Assembly: GCA_005406025.1 (NCBI GenBank)
Contig: BGZK01000849.1
Location: forward strand, 202,155 to 266,154
Source: Eumeta japonica
Taxonomy: Eukaryota > Arthropoda > Insecta > Lepidoptera > Psychidae
Reading direction: 5' to 3'
Length of the DNA stretch: 64,000 nt
Shown: piece by piece, positions 32,290-43,970 of the stretch
Numbering within the stretch: position 1 is the first letter of the stretch
How the letters are laid out: every line of letters starts with the position of its first letter
Program-made: the position numbers and the translations under genes
The notes under the pieces: generated by a model
The model's database searches: none
What the model saw: the letters and a program-made list of their open reading frames with translations, nothing else
Told to the model about the DNA's origin: nothing

Positions 32290-32535
32290 TAATGTGTTCG
32301 CATACAGTACGGCTGTTCTAGAAGAAGATGACGCCCACTCGTGTCGAGGTCTCTCCCACTCGCCGAGTCGTACGCGGGTGGTGGCCGGGACCCGGGAACG
32401 AATCGTGGGTGACGCCGTTCAGAATTGGGACGAATTTTCCGTCGTGACCCACGGCCCGATTGGGACAATTATGTGAGCGCTGAGTCATACTGTGTAGATG
32501 ATGTACGAGCGCGTACCGGTGGTCTGTGTGCACTG
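32290..32535. promoter_or_regulatory. GC-rich block open on both strands
   Basis: Plus (60 codons, 32294-32476) and minus (71 codons, 32318-32533) frames overlap, which points to low stop density, not to a gene. No motif was recognised in either translation. It is listed as a candidate conserved block. Confidence 0.25.
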
Positions 32536-33780
32536 TGCGTTACTGCACAAATATATACGTATGTATTACAATGGAGCGCTCTCTTTTACCTTCGATGAAA
32601 AGAAAATCTGTTTCATTTATCTCATTTCATCCAACTCCACTAGATGGATCTACCGTATAGTTCTCGAAAACAGGCAGAAAAATTGATTCTTTTTTATCAG
32701 AGGAAAAAAGGTGGTTATAACGATGATAGGAACCAAAGCAAGTCAATCCAGCGGGAGTTTTGAAACAGATTTCACGCAGTTTCTGTAACTCGTCCTGCTC
32801 GTGATTCACCCATAGAATTCTTCGCTTACTCTGGATTCAGAATTTGTTGTTCCTGCAGAAATTAACTTTGCTTTCTTACTAAAAAAATAATTAAATAGAA
32901 CTTCACACGTGGATGGATGTACACATGGCATACCGGGATGGCAGGGGAGGTCAACTGTCCGCCCTGGACATTGTTATTCTATATTACGTAAGTGAAGCGC
33001 AAATGAGCTGACCTAATAAAATCTGACTCGCCCCTCCTAAGCCTGAAACCGGGTACGCCCATGGATGTAGTGTGCATGTAGTTGGAGGGGCGCGAGTTTG
33101 TATTTCGTTTGTAGTTCGATATCCATAACAGAAATGAGTTATATTCTTATAATATTAATAAATTTAAGAATACTTTTTTATGTATAATAAATAAAAGAGT
33201 TACTACTTTGAATGAGCAGAAATTTTGATAATAGATAATGAAGTCTAGATAATGAAAGTTCGGAACCAAAACTTATATCATTGTAACAGGGTGATTTTCA
33301 TCGTAATACATTGAACGTGAAAACATGTTTCGATATGATTTTCAACGATATATTTCAACAACTCAAACAGAATTGAGTTTCTCTGTAAATAAAGTTTTAA
33401 TTTATCAATTTCACACTACGATTCATACAAATAAAAATAAGTACTTATCAACAAAACCTCATCCGTAAAGAAAGAAACGATATTTAATGTTAGCAATCGT
33501 AATGTCGATTCCTAAATCACAAACGATCCGTTATAGAATAACTATTTTAAATAAATAATTTTCCATAATGACATAATGATAATGCCTTGACCATAGATAC
33601 AGCGCGAGTAGTTTGTGCGGTCTACGCGGCGGTCAACTAACTGATGGCACTTGAAAAGCGACAATCTTAAAGAAAAGGTTTTTTTCTTTACATTCAGGTC
33701 TTATCCTGGAATAATACTAATTCATGTAGAATCGATACTTATTCTTATCTTAGCTTTTAGTTCGAGGTAACAAAAAATAT
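32536..33780. other. AT-rich stretch, nothing recognised
   Basis: Short frames only. A mildly GC-rich patch lies at 32930-33060, with no identifiable repeat boundary. Confidence 0.4.
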
Positions 33781-33846
33781 GTTCGAACACCCTTAAATCG
33801 ATGTTCGAGCACCCTTAAATCGATGTTTGAACATCCTTAAATCGAT
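33781..33846 (+). repeat. three 22-bp tandem repeats
   Basis: The units GTTCGAACACCCTTAAATCG-AT, at 33781, 33803 and 33825, differ by one to three bases. They are followed by ATTCCAATCTGGTTTCG and similar words up to 33920, the minisatellite flavour of the Helitron-like elements on the other strand. Confidence 0.9.
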
Positions 33847-34284
33847 GTCACTCCAAAGCTCTACTCGAACCGGATTCCAATCTGGTTTCGATACTGTTTC
33901 AATCTCGATCACAGTCTCGTTAAGGAATGATGTTATTAAAAAAACACACACAAATGCAAGCAGGACTCGTGCTATGAGGCTTCGTATATTTTTATTATTA
34001 TTTTTTCCATAGATTTTTATTTTCTTAAATTTTAGCGGGAAATTCAAAAATTCTTCTATCATACATCGTCCTACATTATGGCCGATACTACATCGATAAA
34101 TGTCAGTTTGTTCATCGCAATAGTATATTTTTTTTAAATGATATGACTTTATATAAACTATTTTTGTATTTTTTCCTTTACCTGTAATAACTTGCTTTCT
34201 GTCAAATTTTATGATTTTGAGTTGATGGGAATCACTTTGTAGGTTTCGGGGAGGGCGTTTGCGAGTATCAAAAATGTGTGACAA
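33793..34284 (-). CDS. unclassified 163-codon open frame
   Basis: I do not recognise this frame. It is Lys/Arg/Ile-rich in its first 100 residues, has a hydrophobic segment at about residues 104-122 that could span a membrane, and then runs into a C-terminus (about residues 124-163) translated from a 22-bp tandem repeat and minisatellite DNA. A reading frame that ends in such DNA is suspicious. Two CxxG/C-type cysteine pairs in the middle do not form a known finger. It is probably a chance or mobile-element frame; only transcript evidence could raise this. Confidence 0.12.
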   Translation of the reverse strand: MSHIFDTRKRPPRNLQSDSHQLKIIKFDRKQVITGKGKNTKIVYIKSYHLKKIYYCDEQTDIYRCSIGHNVGRCMIEEFLNFPLKFKKIKIYGKNNNKNIRSLIARVLLAFVCVFLITSFLNETVIEIETVSKPDWNPVRVELWSDIDLRMFKHRFKGARTSI

Positions 34285-34395
34285 AATAGACGCATCTTTT
34301 GATTGCGTTGACTTACAAGCTTGAATTTTTTACATTTCCAACGAACGTTAAACTTCAGTACTTTATATTAATATAAATTTGATGTGCATAATATT
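34285..34395. other. spacer
   Basis: Short AT-rich spacer. Confidence 0.4.
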
Positions 34396-34500
34396 CGTTT
34401 CTGAAAAAAAAATGTCTTGACGGACGGACCAACAGACACAAGACAAATAACAAAATATAAGTCTTCCTTTTTTTTCTTTTGAAGTACGGAACCCTAAAAA
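34396..34500 (+). repeat. terminal fragment of the 'GGAACCCT' element family
   Basis: CTTGACGGACGGACCAACAGACA followed by GAAGTACGGAACCCTAAAAA is the right-end signature seen at 38170-38276. Only about 100 bp remain. Confidence 0.6.
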
Positions 34501-35690
34501 CTTCAAATATCTGTCTCAAGTCTTCAAGTTATTACTCGGCCGTTTAAATCGTAATTAAAATACCCGATGCGGCTCTAAATTTAAAGTGAGCGCTGTTCAC
34601 TTTCCTTAAAAGCGGTTTAACCGTTTCGTAATAATTGAGAAACGAACATAAAGGCATTTTCATTTCTCAAATAAGTGTTTATTTATTTATCAAGTTAACG
34701 CTCATTTACAATATTTATGTGGCTTAATAAAGTACAAATACACCTACATTACGATGTATTAAAATGAATATTTTAGAGAAAAGATAATGATATACCTAAC
34801 TATAACATTCCAATATGCAGTAATGAAAATGGAAAAAAATGAAAAAAAAAACATTAGAAAGTAAATAATAATTCGTCTACTTTTTTCTTAAAACTATTCA
34901 GTGGGACAAAGAAAATGTCTATGCCTGTGAGAAATTTGTTATAATTAAACGCATCACGAATGAAAGATACATGCTTTATGTGTGGCCAGAAATACTTAGT
35001 TCTAGATTATTGGATTACGTTTAAGAGTAAACTTTATTCTATGACACTTGTCCAAATTTAAAATTAATTGATTTTCATTACAATATATGCCAAAATTAAA
35101 TAATTGCAGTTGTAAATTTGTATAACCATCAATGTATTTACATTTTTGCGTCATAACCTACATCATTTATCTACAACACAAATAAAAATGGACTTAGATG
35201 CGATTTCTGTGTAATTTCAGACGGGATCCCCAAAAACCAAAAAAGATATTCTTCGAATGCTAATCCTTGTTAGGATCGTTTATAGATGACTCAATCCCTC
35301 TCAACTATCACTGTTTGCGAAAGGCCATTTATGAGTTTGCCGTGAGAAATTTTATTGAACTTCGAGAGATCAGTATGTATACACATCGTCTACCCGATAT
35401 CCAGCATCAAGGGCGATCGGCTTGTATATGAAACTAAGTGGTATTACCGCTCCGACCGCGGACAAACCGAGCCGCTGGATCACGATGACACTACGCAAAC
35501 GATTTTTTGGAAAATCTACGACTATTATTTTAACACACATCATTTATTGGAATTTAAGTAGTACGTCGCGCTTGTCGCTACCTTTTGGTTCCGGAGTTAC
35601 GTGCACTTTCTTTTATATGCGTGGGAAGCGGTCTTCAGAAATAGATTTTCTATAAATCAATATTAGTGGTATAGAAAATTCCTTAAAAAA
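34501..35690. other. unannotated stretch
   Basis: Two overlapping plus frames (68 and 77 codons, 35355-35655) in mixed-composition DNA show no recognisable motif. The remainder is AT-rich. Confidence 0.35.
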
Positions 35691-35698
35691 CTTGCAAA

Positions 35699-36067
35699 TC
35701 AAAATTGGATGAAGTTTGTCAAAGCATGCACCTTTTTTGACATCAATTTGCGCAAATGCTCTATGTATTTCTTTTTAAGAGATTTCTGTGGTTGAGATAT
35801 CAATTGAGACACCCTCGCCACACTGCGTGCACGATTAATAAACACATTCGTATTTGAGTCATTTATTTCGACGAAAACCGAATTGGAACATTCATTAAAC
35901 ATATCACATGTAGTAATTATATCTGCGAATGACTGATTACTGTAATCTATACGTGGAGGTATATCGTTGACGTTACGTTTTGATTTTACGAAGACACAAT
36001 AAATATTTTGGGATAATTGTAATGTTATCTTCAGAGAATACATTATACTGTTTATAACGTTCGGCAA
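35699..36067 (-). pseudogene. Jockey-like LINE ORF2 fragment
   Basis: The 122-codon frame contains FVKSKRNVNDIPPRIDYSNQ and TTCDMFNECSNSVFVE. These match the segment between the endonuclease and reverse transcriptase of Jockey/CR1-group elements, where an FW.Y...KR block precedes a FN.(F/Y)F.SVF block. The following 50 residues, rich in Ser, Arg and Lys, do not continue into RT block 1, so the copy is truncated or rearranged there. It sits on the same strand as the 20.8-kb LINE but is a different, shorter relic. No 3' end was found nearby. Confidence 0.5.
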
Positions 36068-36835
36068 CGAATTCCCTCACCCTAGCACGCAAGGCTGAAG
36101 TATGATATAATCACCTTAATTAAAATATCTTCTTCCTTTTGCGCAAGTTTTTAATTTAGGACGAACTAGCTTCATTAGTGTTTTAGATTACCATGGCGGA
36201 AAGTTCCATTTAGTGTTTTCCAGTTCTTGGTGAACATATTTTACAATTAAATTGTTTAAGATTTTATATAGTCGTAGATTCCTCGGTACTTAAATCAGAT
36301 AAGAAGTTATACCAGTTCATATTGAGCAATCTCTTACCCATTGCAATATGAATTAAATTAGTGTGCTAGTAGTTTAAATACGCAGTAAATGTACTATAAT
36401 ATTCAAATTGTATTACTGAGATCATACTTACAAAAGCAACTACTCATGGCTACTTAATAAATTTAACTTTAACATCTAAACTAATTTAATTATCTTCACG
36501 CTTTAGCCCTACGTGCAGTCTCGGACGTACGCGGCGTCCTGTCGCACAAAGCGGCAACAGGGCGCGGACCGTGTAACTTAGGGATACATAGAGCGCGTTT
36601 TCAAATAAATCCTTAAAGTAAATTATTTTCCAGAACCGTCTATCCTACAACTACAGTTTCTTCGGTAATATTGATCTACAAAATGGGTAGTTTCTAATAC
36701 TAGAATGTGGCTTAATTGTCAGTTACTTTTGTATGGAAATGTATCGAGTTCGAGTGTCGTGTGCAGGTGATTCTGATGAGGTTATGACTTGAACCACATC
36801 AGTGGTAGAGTCAGACGTGGTCAACTCGGCTCCAG
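36068..36835. other. mostly AT-rich, small GC patch
   Basis: Positions 36510-36600 are CpG-rich (GGACGTACGCGGCG and onward). No gene or repeat was recognised. Confidence 0.4.
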
Positions 36836-36839
36836 CATG

Positions 36840-37092
36840 AAAACGGGCCGGCTCGACCGGTGAGATACTACACTCTCACATGATACGGACGTGAAGTAAC
36901 AGCTTCCGCTGGACCGCTACCCCTTCCATCACTCCCCTCCTCCTCCATCGGTCCATTCTCGCCACCATATGACATACTATTCTTACCTAAGAGGCCGGTA
37001 TCGGTGACTCCTCTGCGGTCCCGAGTGTCCATGGGCGGCGTTGACCACTTACTCTGTGGTAACTCGCATGCTTGTTTGTCCCGCGACACGAC
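36840..37092 (+). mobile_element. LINE 3' untranslated tail
   Basis: The order CGGGCCGGCTCGACCGGTGA, TCTCACATGATACGGACGTG, AGGCCGGTATCGG, GTGTCCATGGGCGGCG, GGTAACTCGCATGCTTG, TTTGTCCC is the 3' tail of a very common lepidopteran LINE, as known from established genomes. Related pieces lie at 40071-40173 (+) and 16838-16985 (-). The minus-strand 79-codon frame across it is a by-product. Confidence 0.6.
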
Positions 37093-37510
37093 CTTGTACA
37101 TAGGCATAATAATGATGACTTAACCGAATCGGTAACGGGGCGGGACCGGGCCGGAATTTAGTGTGGAACGAAAAGTATCGGGATCGGTCAGAGTTAACAT
37201 AAGTGCTACGGTCCGGATACCGGCGATGTGGCGGTTATCGGGTATATGTGATCCACTGTGACTCGGCATGGGAGAAGACAAATTTACTAAAAAGAGCGAG
37301 AGGCGCTTTGTCAAGTCGTATAGTATATAATATGTATAGATATGTACTCAATTTCAAAAAAACGTATATATTACTTTATTTCGGTAGGTGTTGACTTAAT
37401 AGTATCTCTTAGGATAGTATCTGTGGATGCATTTTTGGTTTAGAATAAGAAACAATGTTATAATACGTATTATGTTACTAGCCTAGTAGAATATTAACTA
37501 TATAAAATGC
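37093..37510. other. unannotated, GC-rich left half
   Basis: Positions 37125-37235 contain GGGACCGGGCCGG, ATCGGGATCGG and GTCCGGATACCGG words, a short degenerate repeat. Short frames on both strands are unrecognised. Confidence 0.3.
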
Positions 37511-38276
37511 TAAAAAACCGGCCAAGAGTATGTCGGACCATGCTCATTGTAGGTTTCCGAAGCCGTTCCGACAAAGAAATGCACTATAGATGAAAAAACT
37601 ATTTTTTACACTTTTTTCCATGTTCCCGCACATTATAGGTACAAGCGCTTTAGTCGCCTGTAACCAGAGAAACAAATTGGTATGTCAACTCTTACTTTAA
37701 AACTAGTGTAAACTAAGATGCACCAGCAAAAAAGCGTATGTTCGTAGCACTTAACGTCTTTTGTTGACAAGTGTACTTTTTCGGCAATTGTTCAAAAAAC
37801 AAAATTTTCGTTGAAAGTATTTATTTAAGGTTATCTTTGTAATTATTTTTATATTTTTTGGATTTACAATTTAGAAAATAAAGATGGGAGGGAGGAGGGG
37901 ACAATTTTTGCAACTTTCATAGCAATTATTTCCGAAATTATTCGCGTAATTAGAAAAATTGGTTAGAAATCTGAAAATTTTTTTAGAATAACTATCGAAA
38001 TGTGTGCTGTATGTTGATGTTTGCTGAAAACAATTTTTTTTCAACTTCTGTTATCTGTATGGAGTGCCCCTCCTAGAAACATTTATTTTTGTTATTTTAC
38101 CACGAAACTAAGTAGCGGCTTATACAAGACACTTATACTCCGAATTTGATCGATATATATTTTGTAGTTTTTGAATAAAATGCCTGTGACATACGGACGA
38201 ACGGACAGACAGACGGGCGGACCTGACGTAACCATAAGGTTACCGTTGTTGTCGTTTTGGCTCGGAACCCTTAAAA
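37511..38276 (+). repeat. dispersed element of the 'CCGGCCAAG...GGAACCCT' family, ~770 bp
   Basis: The left end AAAAAACCGGCCAAGAG...GTCGGAC and the right end ...ACGGACAGACAGACGGGCGG...CTCGGAACCCTTAAAA are a signature that I know from many lepidopteran genomic sequences. Within the window the same ends appear, inverted, at 47642-48838, and single ends appear at 5885, 34396 and 44400. It encodes no protein. Class is unknown to me. Confidence 0.65.
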
Positions 38277-38395
38277 GAAAATTATATCAATGTTTAGATT
38301 TATATGGCAAATATTTTCTTTTTTGGTAATATTTTGTATTGCAATTCAAATACAAAAGGTGGCTTTCATTCGGTACAGAAACCTTTTGTCGTCAG
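38277..38395. other. spacer
   Basis: AT-rich spacer next to the dispersed element. Confidence 0.4.
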
Positions 38396-38399
38396 CAGC

Positions 38400-38800
38400 A
38401 TTCAACGCGTAATTACTTTTTGGGATCGGGCGCGGCGCAGGCGCGACTCGCGCGCCGTTCCCGTAAACAAAAACACGCGACGACATCGCGGCGACAAATT
38501 AAAAATCACATTGTGGGCGGCGTCGCGGCCAGAATTATAATTGCCGGCCGCTCTCGCGCTATAAATCTTTCGTCGCGATGGAGTTCCGAGGGAAATAAAA
38601 TAAATAAGCGGCGGGAGCCGACGCCCGCGCCGCCCGCCGCGGCGTGACAAATTAATCGGAACGGACGCTGCGCCCGCGCCCGCTCTGCCGGAATCCTACT
38701 AACCGATCGTTGTCCGGAGATCGGGGCGAAAGTAAGTCCTACGCTAATTATTTGCGGCAGTTTAAAGCGACTCGTGCTGAGTATTTCTAAACGTACATAA
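38400..38800. promoter_or_regulatory. GC-rich block, candidate conserved non-coding element
   Basis: About 400 bp of CpG-rich DNA are interspersed with AT-rich motif words: ACAAATTAAAAATCACA, AGAATTATAATTGCC, GCTATAAATCTTTCG, GACAAATTAATCGG, GCTAATTATTTGC. Four overlapping frames of 78-106 codons on both strands are open across it; this mutual openness and their Arg/Ala/Pro-rich content argue against coding. Homeodomain-type cores embedded in CpG-rich spacers are the pattern shared with the blocks at 14.5, 26.9, 51.6 and 62.1 kb. Confidence 0.4.
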
Positions 38801-39895
38801 TCCGAGTACGTAAAATATAAGTTCACATGGTGTTCGCTTTGTGGCTAAGGTGAGATAAAATCTGCCCGCTACAAGAGAACTGTACGCGACTGTCGGAATA
38901 ATTTGTGAATAATTAACATGATTTTCAGCATTGCCGTCCGACTCGTTTCGACACGTCCATAAGTGGCATTATTTACTCTGATGCAGTCAGTGTATGTTGT
39001 TCTAATTTTATTGCTATAATATCGTGTTATTGCTGGACGCCGTTTTCTTAGAATTATATTTTTATCAGCGATTCGACGAAGACTATCAGTCGGTAAAGTA
39101 TGATGTATAGAGTTATGATAATTTCTTTGCTCACAGCAGTTGTCCGATTTCCGCGTATTCATATCTATTGTAAGAACTTTGAACACGATATGTTTTTAGC
39201 GGCGATGGCAATAAAAATACAGACATAGTTGCGCCTCAGCTTTCATCGGTTTTTAACATCCTTTTCATTTTATAGCACTTTTTATTTGGTTTTTCATGTT
39301 TATATATTTAGGCGTTGAGTTTGGTATTTTTTTATTAATGTTTGTATTGATTGCGTTCATTTCGATATATTTTTTCCTTTTATTTTACTTGCTTTAGTTA
39401 GCATCGATCTACAAATCAATTCACTATTGCAAAAATCTAAATAAGGAAACTGCCTAATATTTATTTTTTTTTTGTAATATTTTTTTTTCATTAAAAATAT
39501 AATCTGTTCTCTTTTGTCGAACAAAAGGTATTTTAAATTCTAATAGCTATGTAGTTAATTTTAGTCACATTGTTAAAGGCGATTCTTAGTAAACTTTATT
39601 TTGTTTAGTAATTGGATAATTAACGGGGTTTGTTCAGGGTTTAAGATAATTTTAATGACTAGGCTGTTTACTTTTTTTGGAAAATGAACTTTACTTTTTT
39701 TGGAAAAGTTGAACAATTCTGAGCTCGAAATTTAGAGTAGTGAAAAAAGAAGAAAAACTGCATTTATCGTCGAACGTCTCTAACAGTCGGCGACTGTCAC
39801 CCGGCGCTCGACCCGCCCGCTTTGCGGAGACATAGTAGCTCTCTACATGATTTTCTGAAGAATTATTCAAGTTATTCCCGTTGTCGGTGAACTTC
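38801..39895. other. AT-rich stretch, nothing recognised
   Basis: A 105-codon minus frame (38869-39186) is Arg/Thr/Asn-rich without a motif. A 75-codon minus frame (39691-39918) is also unrecognised. Confidence 0.4.
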
Positions 39896-39899
39896 TGTC

Positions 39900-40173
39900 G
39901 TATTTGTACAATCCGCAAATATCACTATCAGCGTCTTGTTGTTGGTGCTCTACCGCCGTACTTTTCTTGCGCAATTTTCTGTGAACTTTCGAATGATCTA
40001 TCATCAGCGACGTTCCCTATCAACTACGACAAGGGGGTGTTCATGAAAAGTGCCAATTTGATTTCTATCTAAAAGGCCGGCAAAACGCTAGTGACTTCCT
40101 AGGGGTTGCGGGTGTTCGCGGGCGGGCGGCGATGACACCTACATTCTTGTGACTCGCATGTCTGTTTGTTCCT
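39900..40173 (+). mobile_element. LINE ORF2 C-terminus plus 3' tail (relic)
   Basis: The frame at 39881-40072 ends SSATFPINYDKGVFMKSANL, which resembles the usual end of a lepidopteran LINE ORF2, where an LP..(V/I)FP..Y..GVFK..V block precedes the stop. It is followed directly by AAAAGGCCGGCAAAACGC, GCGGGCGGGCGGCGATGAC, GACTCGCATGTCTGTTTGTTCC (in separate words), the same 3' tail type as 36990-37092. Upstream RT motifs are absent, so it is a 5'-truncated insertion. Confidence 0.5.
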
Positions 40174-40455
40174 TAAAAATCTTATAAAAATACTTAATCT
40201 TATCCTTAATTTTCCGAGGGTTGGTAATCAGTGTATAGTCTCTGCATTTTTTATTGCGGGTAACTACCCTCAGCTTTAATAGTTTAGGCAGGTCATCGAG
40301 TAGGTCGGTCTGCATTTAAAACCCTTGACTTGTTGAATATCTTCTGACTCGAGTGTACTCCACATTATCTACGAAGCGTTTTCCGAAGAAAATAACGTGA
40401 CATTATATTTTTTTTTGGAGTCGGTAAAAAAAAATACAATTTTAGAAATAAATGT
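40174..40455. other. AT-rich spacer
   Basis: Nothing recognised. Confidence 0.4.
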
Positions 40456-40740
40456 AGCTAGTGTACGCACGACCTAACGCCGTGAGAAGCGGAGGCGCAC
40501 CGATGCGGCGCGGCGGCTGTAAAGCGTAATGTAGTTTGGGCGTGAAGGAGATTGCGGCCGGTGACGCAACGCCCGCGCCGGCGTCCGCGCCTCGCCGGCT
40601 CTAGCGCCCCCTCTGTAGACAGAATTATGTTTAAAAATATATGTCTTTGCCTTAATATATATATATATATGTATATATATTTACCACTCGTTCGGAAGAC
40701 AATTTTCGTCACAAAGAACGTTCAAGAAAATTGACGATAA
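40456..40740. promoter_or_regulatory. GC-rich block followed by (TA)n
   Basis: Positions 40480-40615 are strongly CpG-rich. A TATATA microsatellite follows at 40652-40682. The 84- and 60-codon frames over the block run on opposite strands and share no recognisable domain. Confidence 0.3.
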
Positions 40741-41090
40741 ATGTTAGGTATCTCTGTCCATCTCTTTATGTTAAGTCATGATTTTGCCACCTACAGGGGT
40801 GTATATTATTGGCGATGTCTCATATATTGTTATAACAGATTGACAAGAATTTTATTAGATGCTTGCCTGCGACATGCAGTAACACGTAGCATGTAACCCG
40901 CCGCTGATCCTGAAATCTGTTCCTTCACTACGAATCCTCATTCAAATCGAATATTAATTCGGGAGGATTGACAAATATCGAACACCTAAGCGAGTGTTAG
41001 TTTTCTATTTATCTTAACCGCCAATTGATTATTTACAATTTGTACGTACGTTTCATGCCAATTTGGTACATCTTCACGTTCAATCTTATC
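40741..41090. other. unannotated stretch
   Basis: AT-rich to mixed composition, with nothing recognised. Confidence 0.4.
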
Positions 41091-41091
41091 T

Positions 41092-41800
41092 TTACACTCG
41101 CGCCGCGCCAATCGAGGGCCTTTTACAACGCGGCCGACGGCTTAGCGTGCTCTGGGGCACTGGGCGAGTGGTGACCGCTTGCCGATGTGCTTGTAATCGG
41201 TAAGCGAAACCACAACGCGCCAGCGCCGCTCTAAGCGTGCGAGGCTGACCGCAGGCGGGCGACCATTGCTCGCGCGTGGTCACCTCGCGTGCAATTCAGT
41301 ACGGTACTGTTCAATACAACGTAGAAGGCTCTAAATTGGTTGCAAATGATATACTGCGTTCCCCGACCCTTCTTTCTTCTCCGCTGCGTTCCTACTATAT
41401 GGCATTGCGGCGCTTTCGTGACGAACTTTACAGCGGCAAAGGGTCATGCGTTGTACTTACTGTACGTGGATACAACTTGAGATGTTGCACATCGACGCGG
41501 TGACGTCGGCGATCACAGCGGCTTTGTACGTCGCCACAGACGCTCGTTTTGTGGCTTCAGCTTTTGATTTTTGAAACATGCCGAGGAGTGCGGCGCTGGC
41601 GACCCCCGGGAGACGTCGATGAAAGAAGTGAGGCGCGATCGTAAGATGGAGCGAACGAATAAATAAGTCGGCACGTCGGGAGGCGGGCGTCGACGGCTTG
41701 TCGCCCGCGCGATACGAATCGGGTGCGCGGTGAATGATCGTTTGAGCGACCAATGAAGTAGCAGCGACCGGCCGCTCGAGCGCGTATCCCATTTCTCAAA
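41092..41800. promoter_or_regulatory. longest GC-rich block (~700 bp), possible promoter or conserved element
   Basis: The block is CpG-rich throughout with a mixed middle (41290-41400). It holds overlapping minus frames of 111 codons (41457-41792) and 80 codons (41557-41799), a 63-codon minus frame and a 75-codon plus frame. None has a recognisable domain, and overlapping openness in several frames points to base composition. An initiator-like TCAGT lies at 41293-41297, but no convincing core promoter could be assembled. It may be an exon-containing CpG-rich promoter region or a cluster of regulatory blocks. Confidence 0.3.
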
Positions 41801-42885
41801 ATATCTTTATTGCGGCCAACACGCTTTTTTGTCCGTGAAATTCTTCTTCTTTACAAATTGAGCGATAAATATCGCACAAGAAATTCTATCGGTCTTGGAG
41901 TTTCAACATTTTGATAATACACCCAATGTTTTGTATTCGTAATGTACCTAAAAGACGAAAACGCAACCTCTGATTGCAAGACTTCGTTGTATGTCCATTC
42001 GTCACACGACGACCGCCAGGGACTACTCTATTGCTAATAATACAAAGTAGAATGCTCTATGTGCAATGAGACGAAGGTGCACCCAATTTTCATATTGTCC
42101 GTTTTGGAAATTATAGATTATTTCGAAAATTATTTAAAGTCTTATAAAAAAAAATTTTCTTTTAAAATCATCATTTAGTGATAAAGTTTTTATGATATGC
42201 TCACTTAGCTCCCCATTAATGTTCTCAGTATAGGCAGAATAGTATAAAGTAAAAGAATTGAAATTGAATAATCACGACTGATCACTGTTGCGAACTGGTT
42301 TTAATTAAAGTCGGGTATTGCCGCTTTTACAATGGGCGATTCCATTTGAAAGTTCGTTGGAATGTACGAATATTTGTGCTTTAATCATGAACAAACCATT
42401 GCTGGCAATTAGCTGTCATTTGGTAAATGAAAAGAATATGTTCATAATTAACTAAGTATAAGACTATTTCTGTAATATTTTTCCGTGCAATAATTTGATT
42501 TCATCATATTTACTACATTTAACGTTTAATTTGATTTAAAAAAAATATTCTGTAAATTTCTTACTCTTTTCAAGTGTTAACACACGGCCCTCCTTAATTT
42601 TAAACATTTCAACGTGCGGAACGTTCAGTGTACCGATACTACTTGATTCTACCTGGGTTTTTTTTTGATAAACGTCAATTTGGATCACATTTAGTTAGGG
42701 ACTTAACTACCGCCAATTCTGTTAATTTCACCCGATGAGCGAACAGAAACCGCGTAATGAAAACCATAGTTTTTAACGTTTCTTGTTGCCGTGTGTACAG
42801 AAAATGTACGCCGTGTGAACGCGATTTCGTAACAGTTGTATTAGCTGTAATAATCGTAGTACACGTAATGATTTCAATGAGCATC
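41801..42885. other. AT-rich stretch, nothing recognised
   Basis: A 69-codon minus frame (42675-42884) is Thr/Ile-rich and unrecognised. Confidence 0.4.
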
Positions 42886-43110
42886 GCCGTGCAGTTGTCG
42901 ACTCGAGATTTACGCGCTGTTCGAGCGCAATGAATAGCGCATTGTACATTGTGCTAGCGGAGCGGCCCCGATCCCGTTATTATTCCTTGCTGATATTTCA
43001 TCACGTCCAGAACTACAGCTGTCCGGTCGCCGGTCGCCGAATACGATTGTGTTGGTGACGGTCACCGACAGGCGAAAACGCAGTACGTGGATTATAGTAT
43101 CGCGAAGACG
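42886..43110. promoter_or_regulatory. GC-rich block, candidate conserved non-coding element
   Basis: The patch combines CGATCCCGTTATTATTCC, TGATATTTCATCACGTCC and a tandem CCGGTCGCCGGTCGCC. Mixed GC spacers and AT-rich motif words resemble the other candidate blocks. No frame was seen. Confidence 0.33.
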
Positions 43111-43375
43111 GATATAAATATTTAATTTTTTTCAACGTTTTAGATATTCCTTTCTTATAATCTTATACGCTTATTCTGCTTGATGTTCCCACAGCCGTCG
43201 TGCTCCACAACGAAGGTTGTTATTATCACTATCGGTTATTTAATTCACCCTAATAAACTTTGGATGTACATCGTGCTCACGCGGTATTAGAGAAGATTCT
43301 TAAATCAAAACGTCTTTTAGAATAACAATTTGTAGACGAATTGTAACACGGCAATCTCAAGGACGATTTTTTTTC
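43111..43375. other. unannotated spacer
   Basis: Nothing recognised. Confidence 0.4.
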
Positions 43376-43379
43376 GATG

Positions 43380-43970
43380 CGCAGGAGGTGTAGATCATTA
43401 CGGACGAAAGATACCCGGCCACGTGACCTATACGCCGGGTTACGTGGGATTTTTATACACTAAAACCACTCCCTTGGGGTCACTCTATTTTTAAAGCTGT
43501 CACCTATGATAACCCTAGTACAGCCAGCAGCCTTGCCGGACGTCAAAGCGAAAACAAACGAACAAGCACTCGGGCGTAATGTGCAAATTTTGCGGACTTC
43601 GCATCACGTGGGTAAGTGATATTGTGAGTTCTGACCGAGTTTACCGACTCGGTATGGGATAACTAGGGAATTTTATTTGGGCGGAATAAATTTTATTATT
43701 TTTAATCGCCTCCACGTGCGAGGTGTGTTCGGCTAAAATAAGGATTTTTTCCATTCGCGGCGGCCTTGAATTTTTTCGCAAGTAACGCGTGTTCACCGAT
43801 GCGATGCTCGAGATCACCGACAGTAAGAGTTTGATGTCCTCGGTGGACGTGTCGCTCGGAGCGTTTTTAGGCGGTGCGGGGGCCGGCCGTCACTTTCGCG
43901 TATGAAAAGTTTGCTGTGACCGCGCGCGGACGCTAGGCGCGGGCGGGATGACGGTAAAATTTACTTGGCA
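43380..43970. promoter_or_regulatory. GC-rich region with three CACGTG E-boxes
   Basis: CACGTG palindromes lie at 43420-43425, 43605-43610 and 43713-43718. bHLH dimers such as Myc/Max-type and Clock/Cycle-type factors bind this core. The right part (43760-43970) is CpG-rich and includes a GGCGGTGCGGGGGCCGGCC run. No reading frame of note crosses it. Spacing and composition suggest a regulatory region, without proof. Confidence 0.38.

Noticed and set aside
38400..38830. Four overlapping open frames of 78-106 codons on both strands
   Set aside because: They overlap in a CpG-rich block where stop codons are rare. The translations are Arg/Ala/Pro-rich, share no domain and cannot all be genes. 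They are treated as a regulatory candidate.
41457..41799. 111- and 80-codon minus-strand frames as a possible gene
   Set aside because: They overlap in different frames of the same GC-rich DNA with no motif, no splice context and no conserved length. Base composition explains them.
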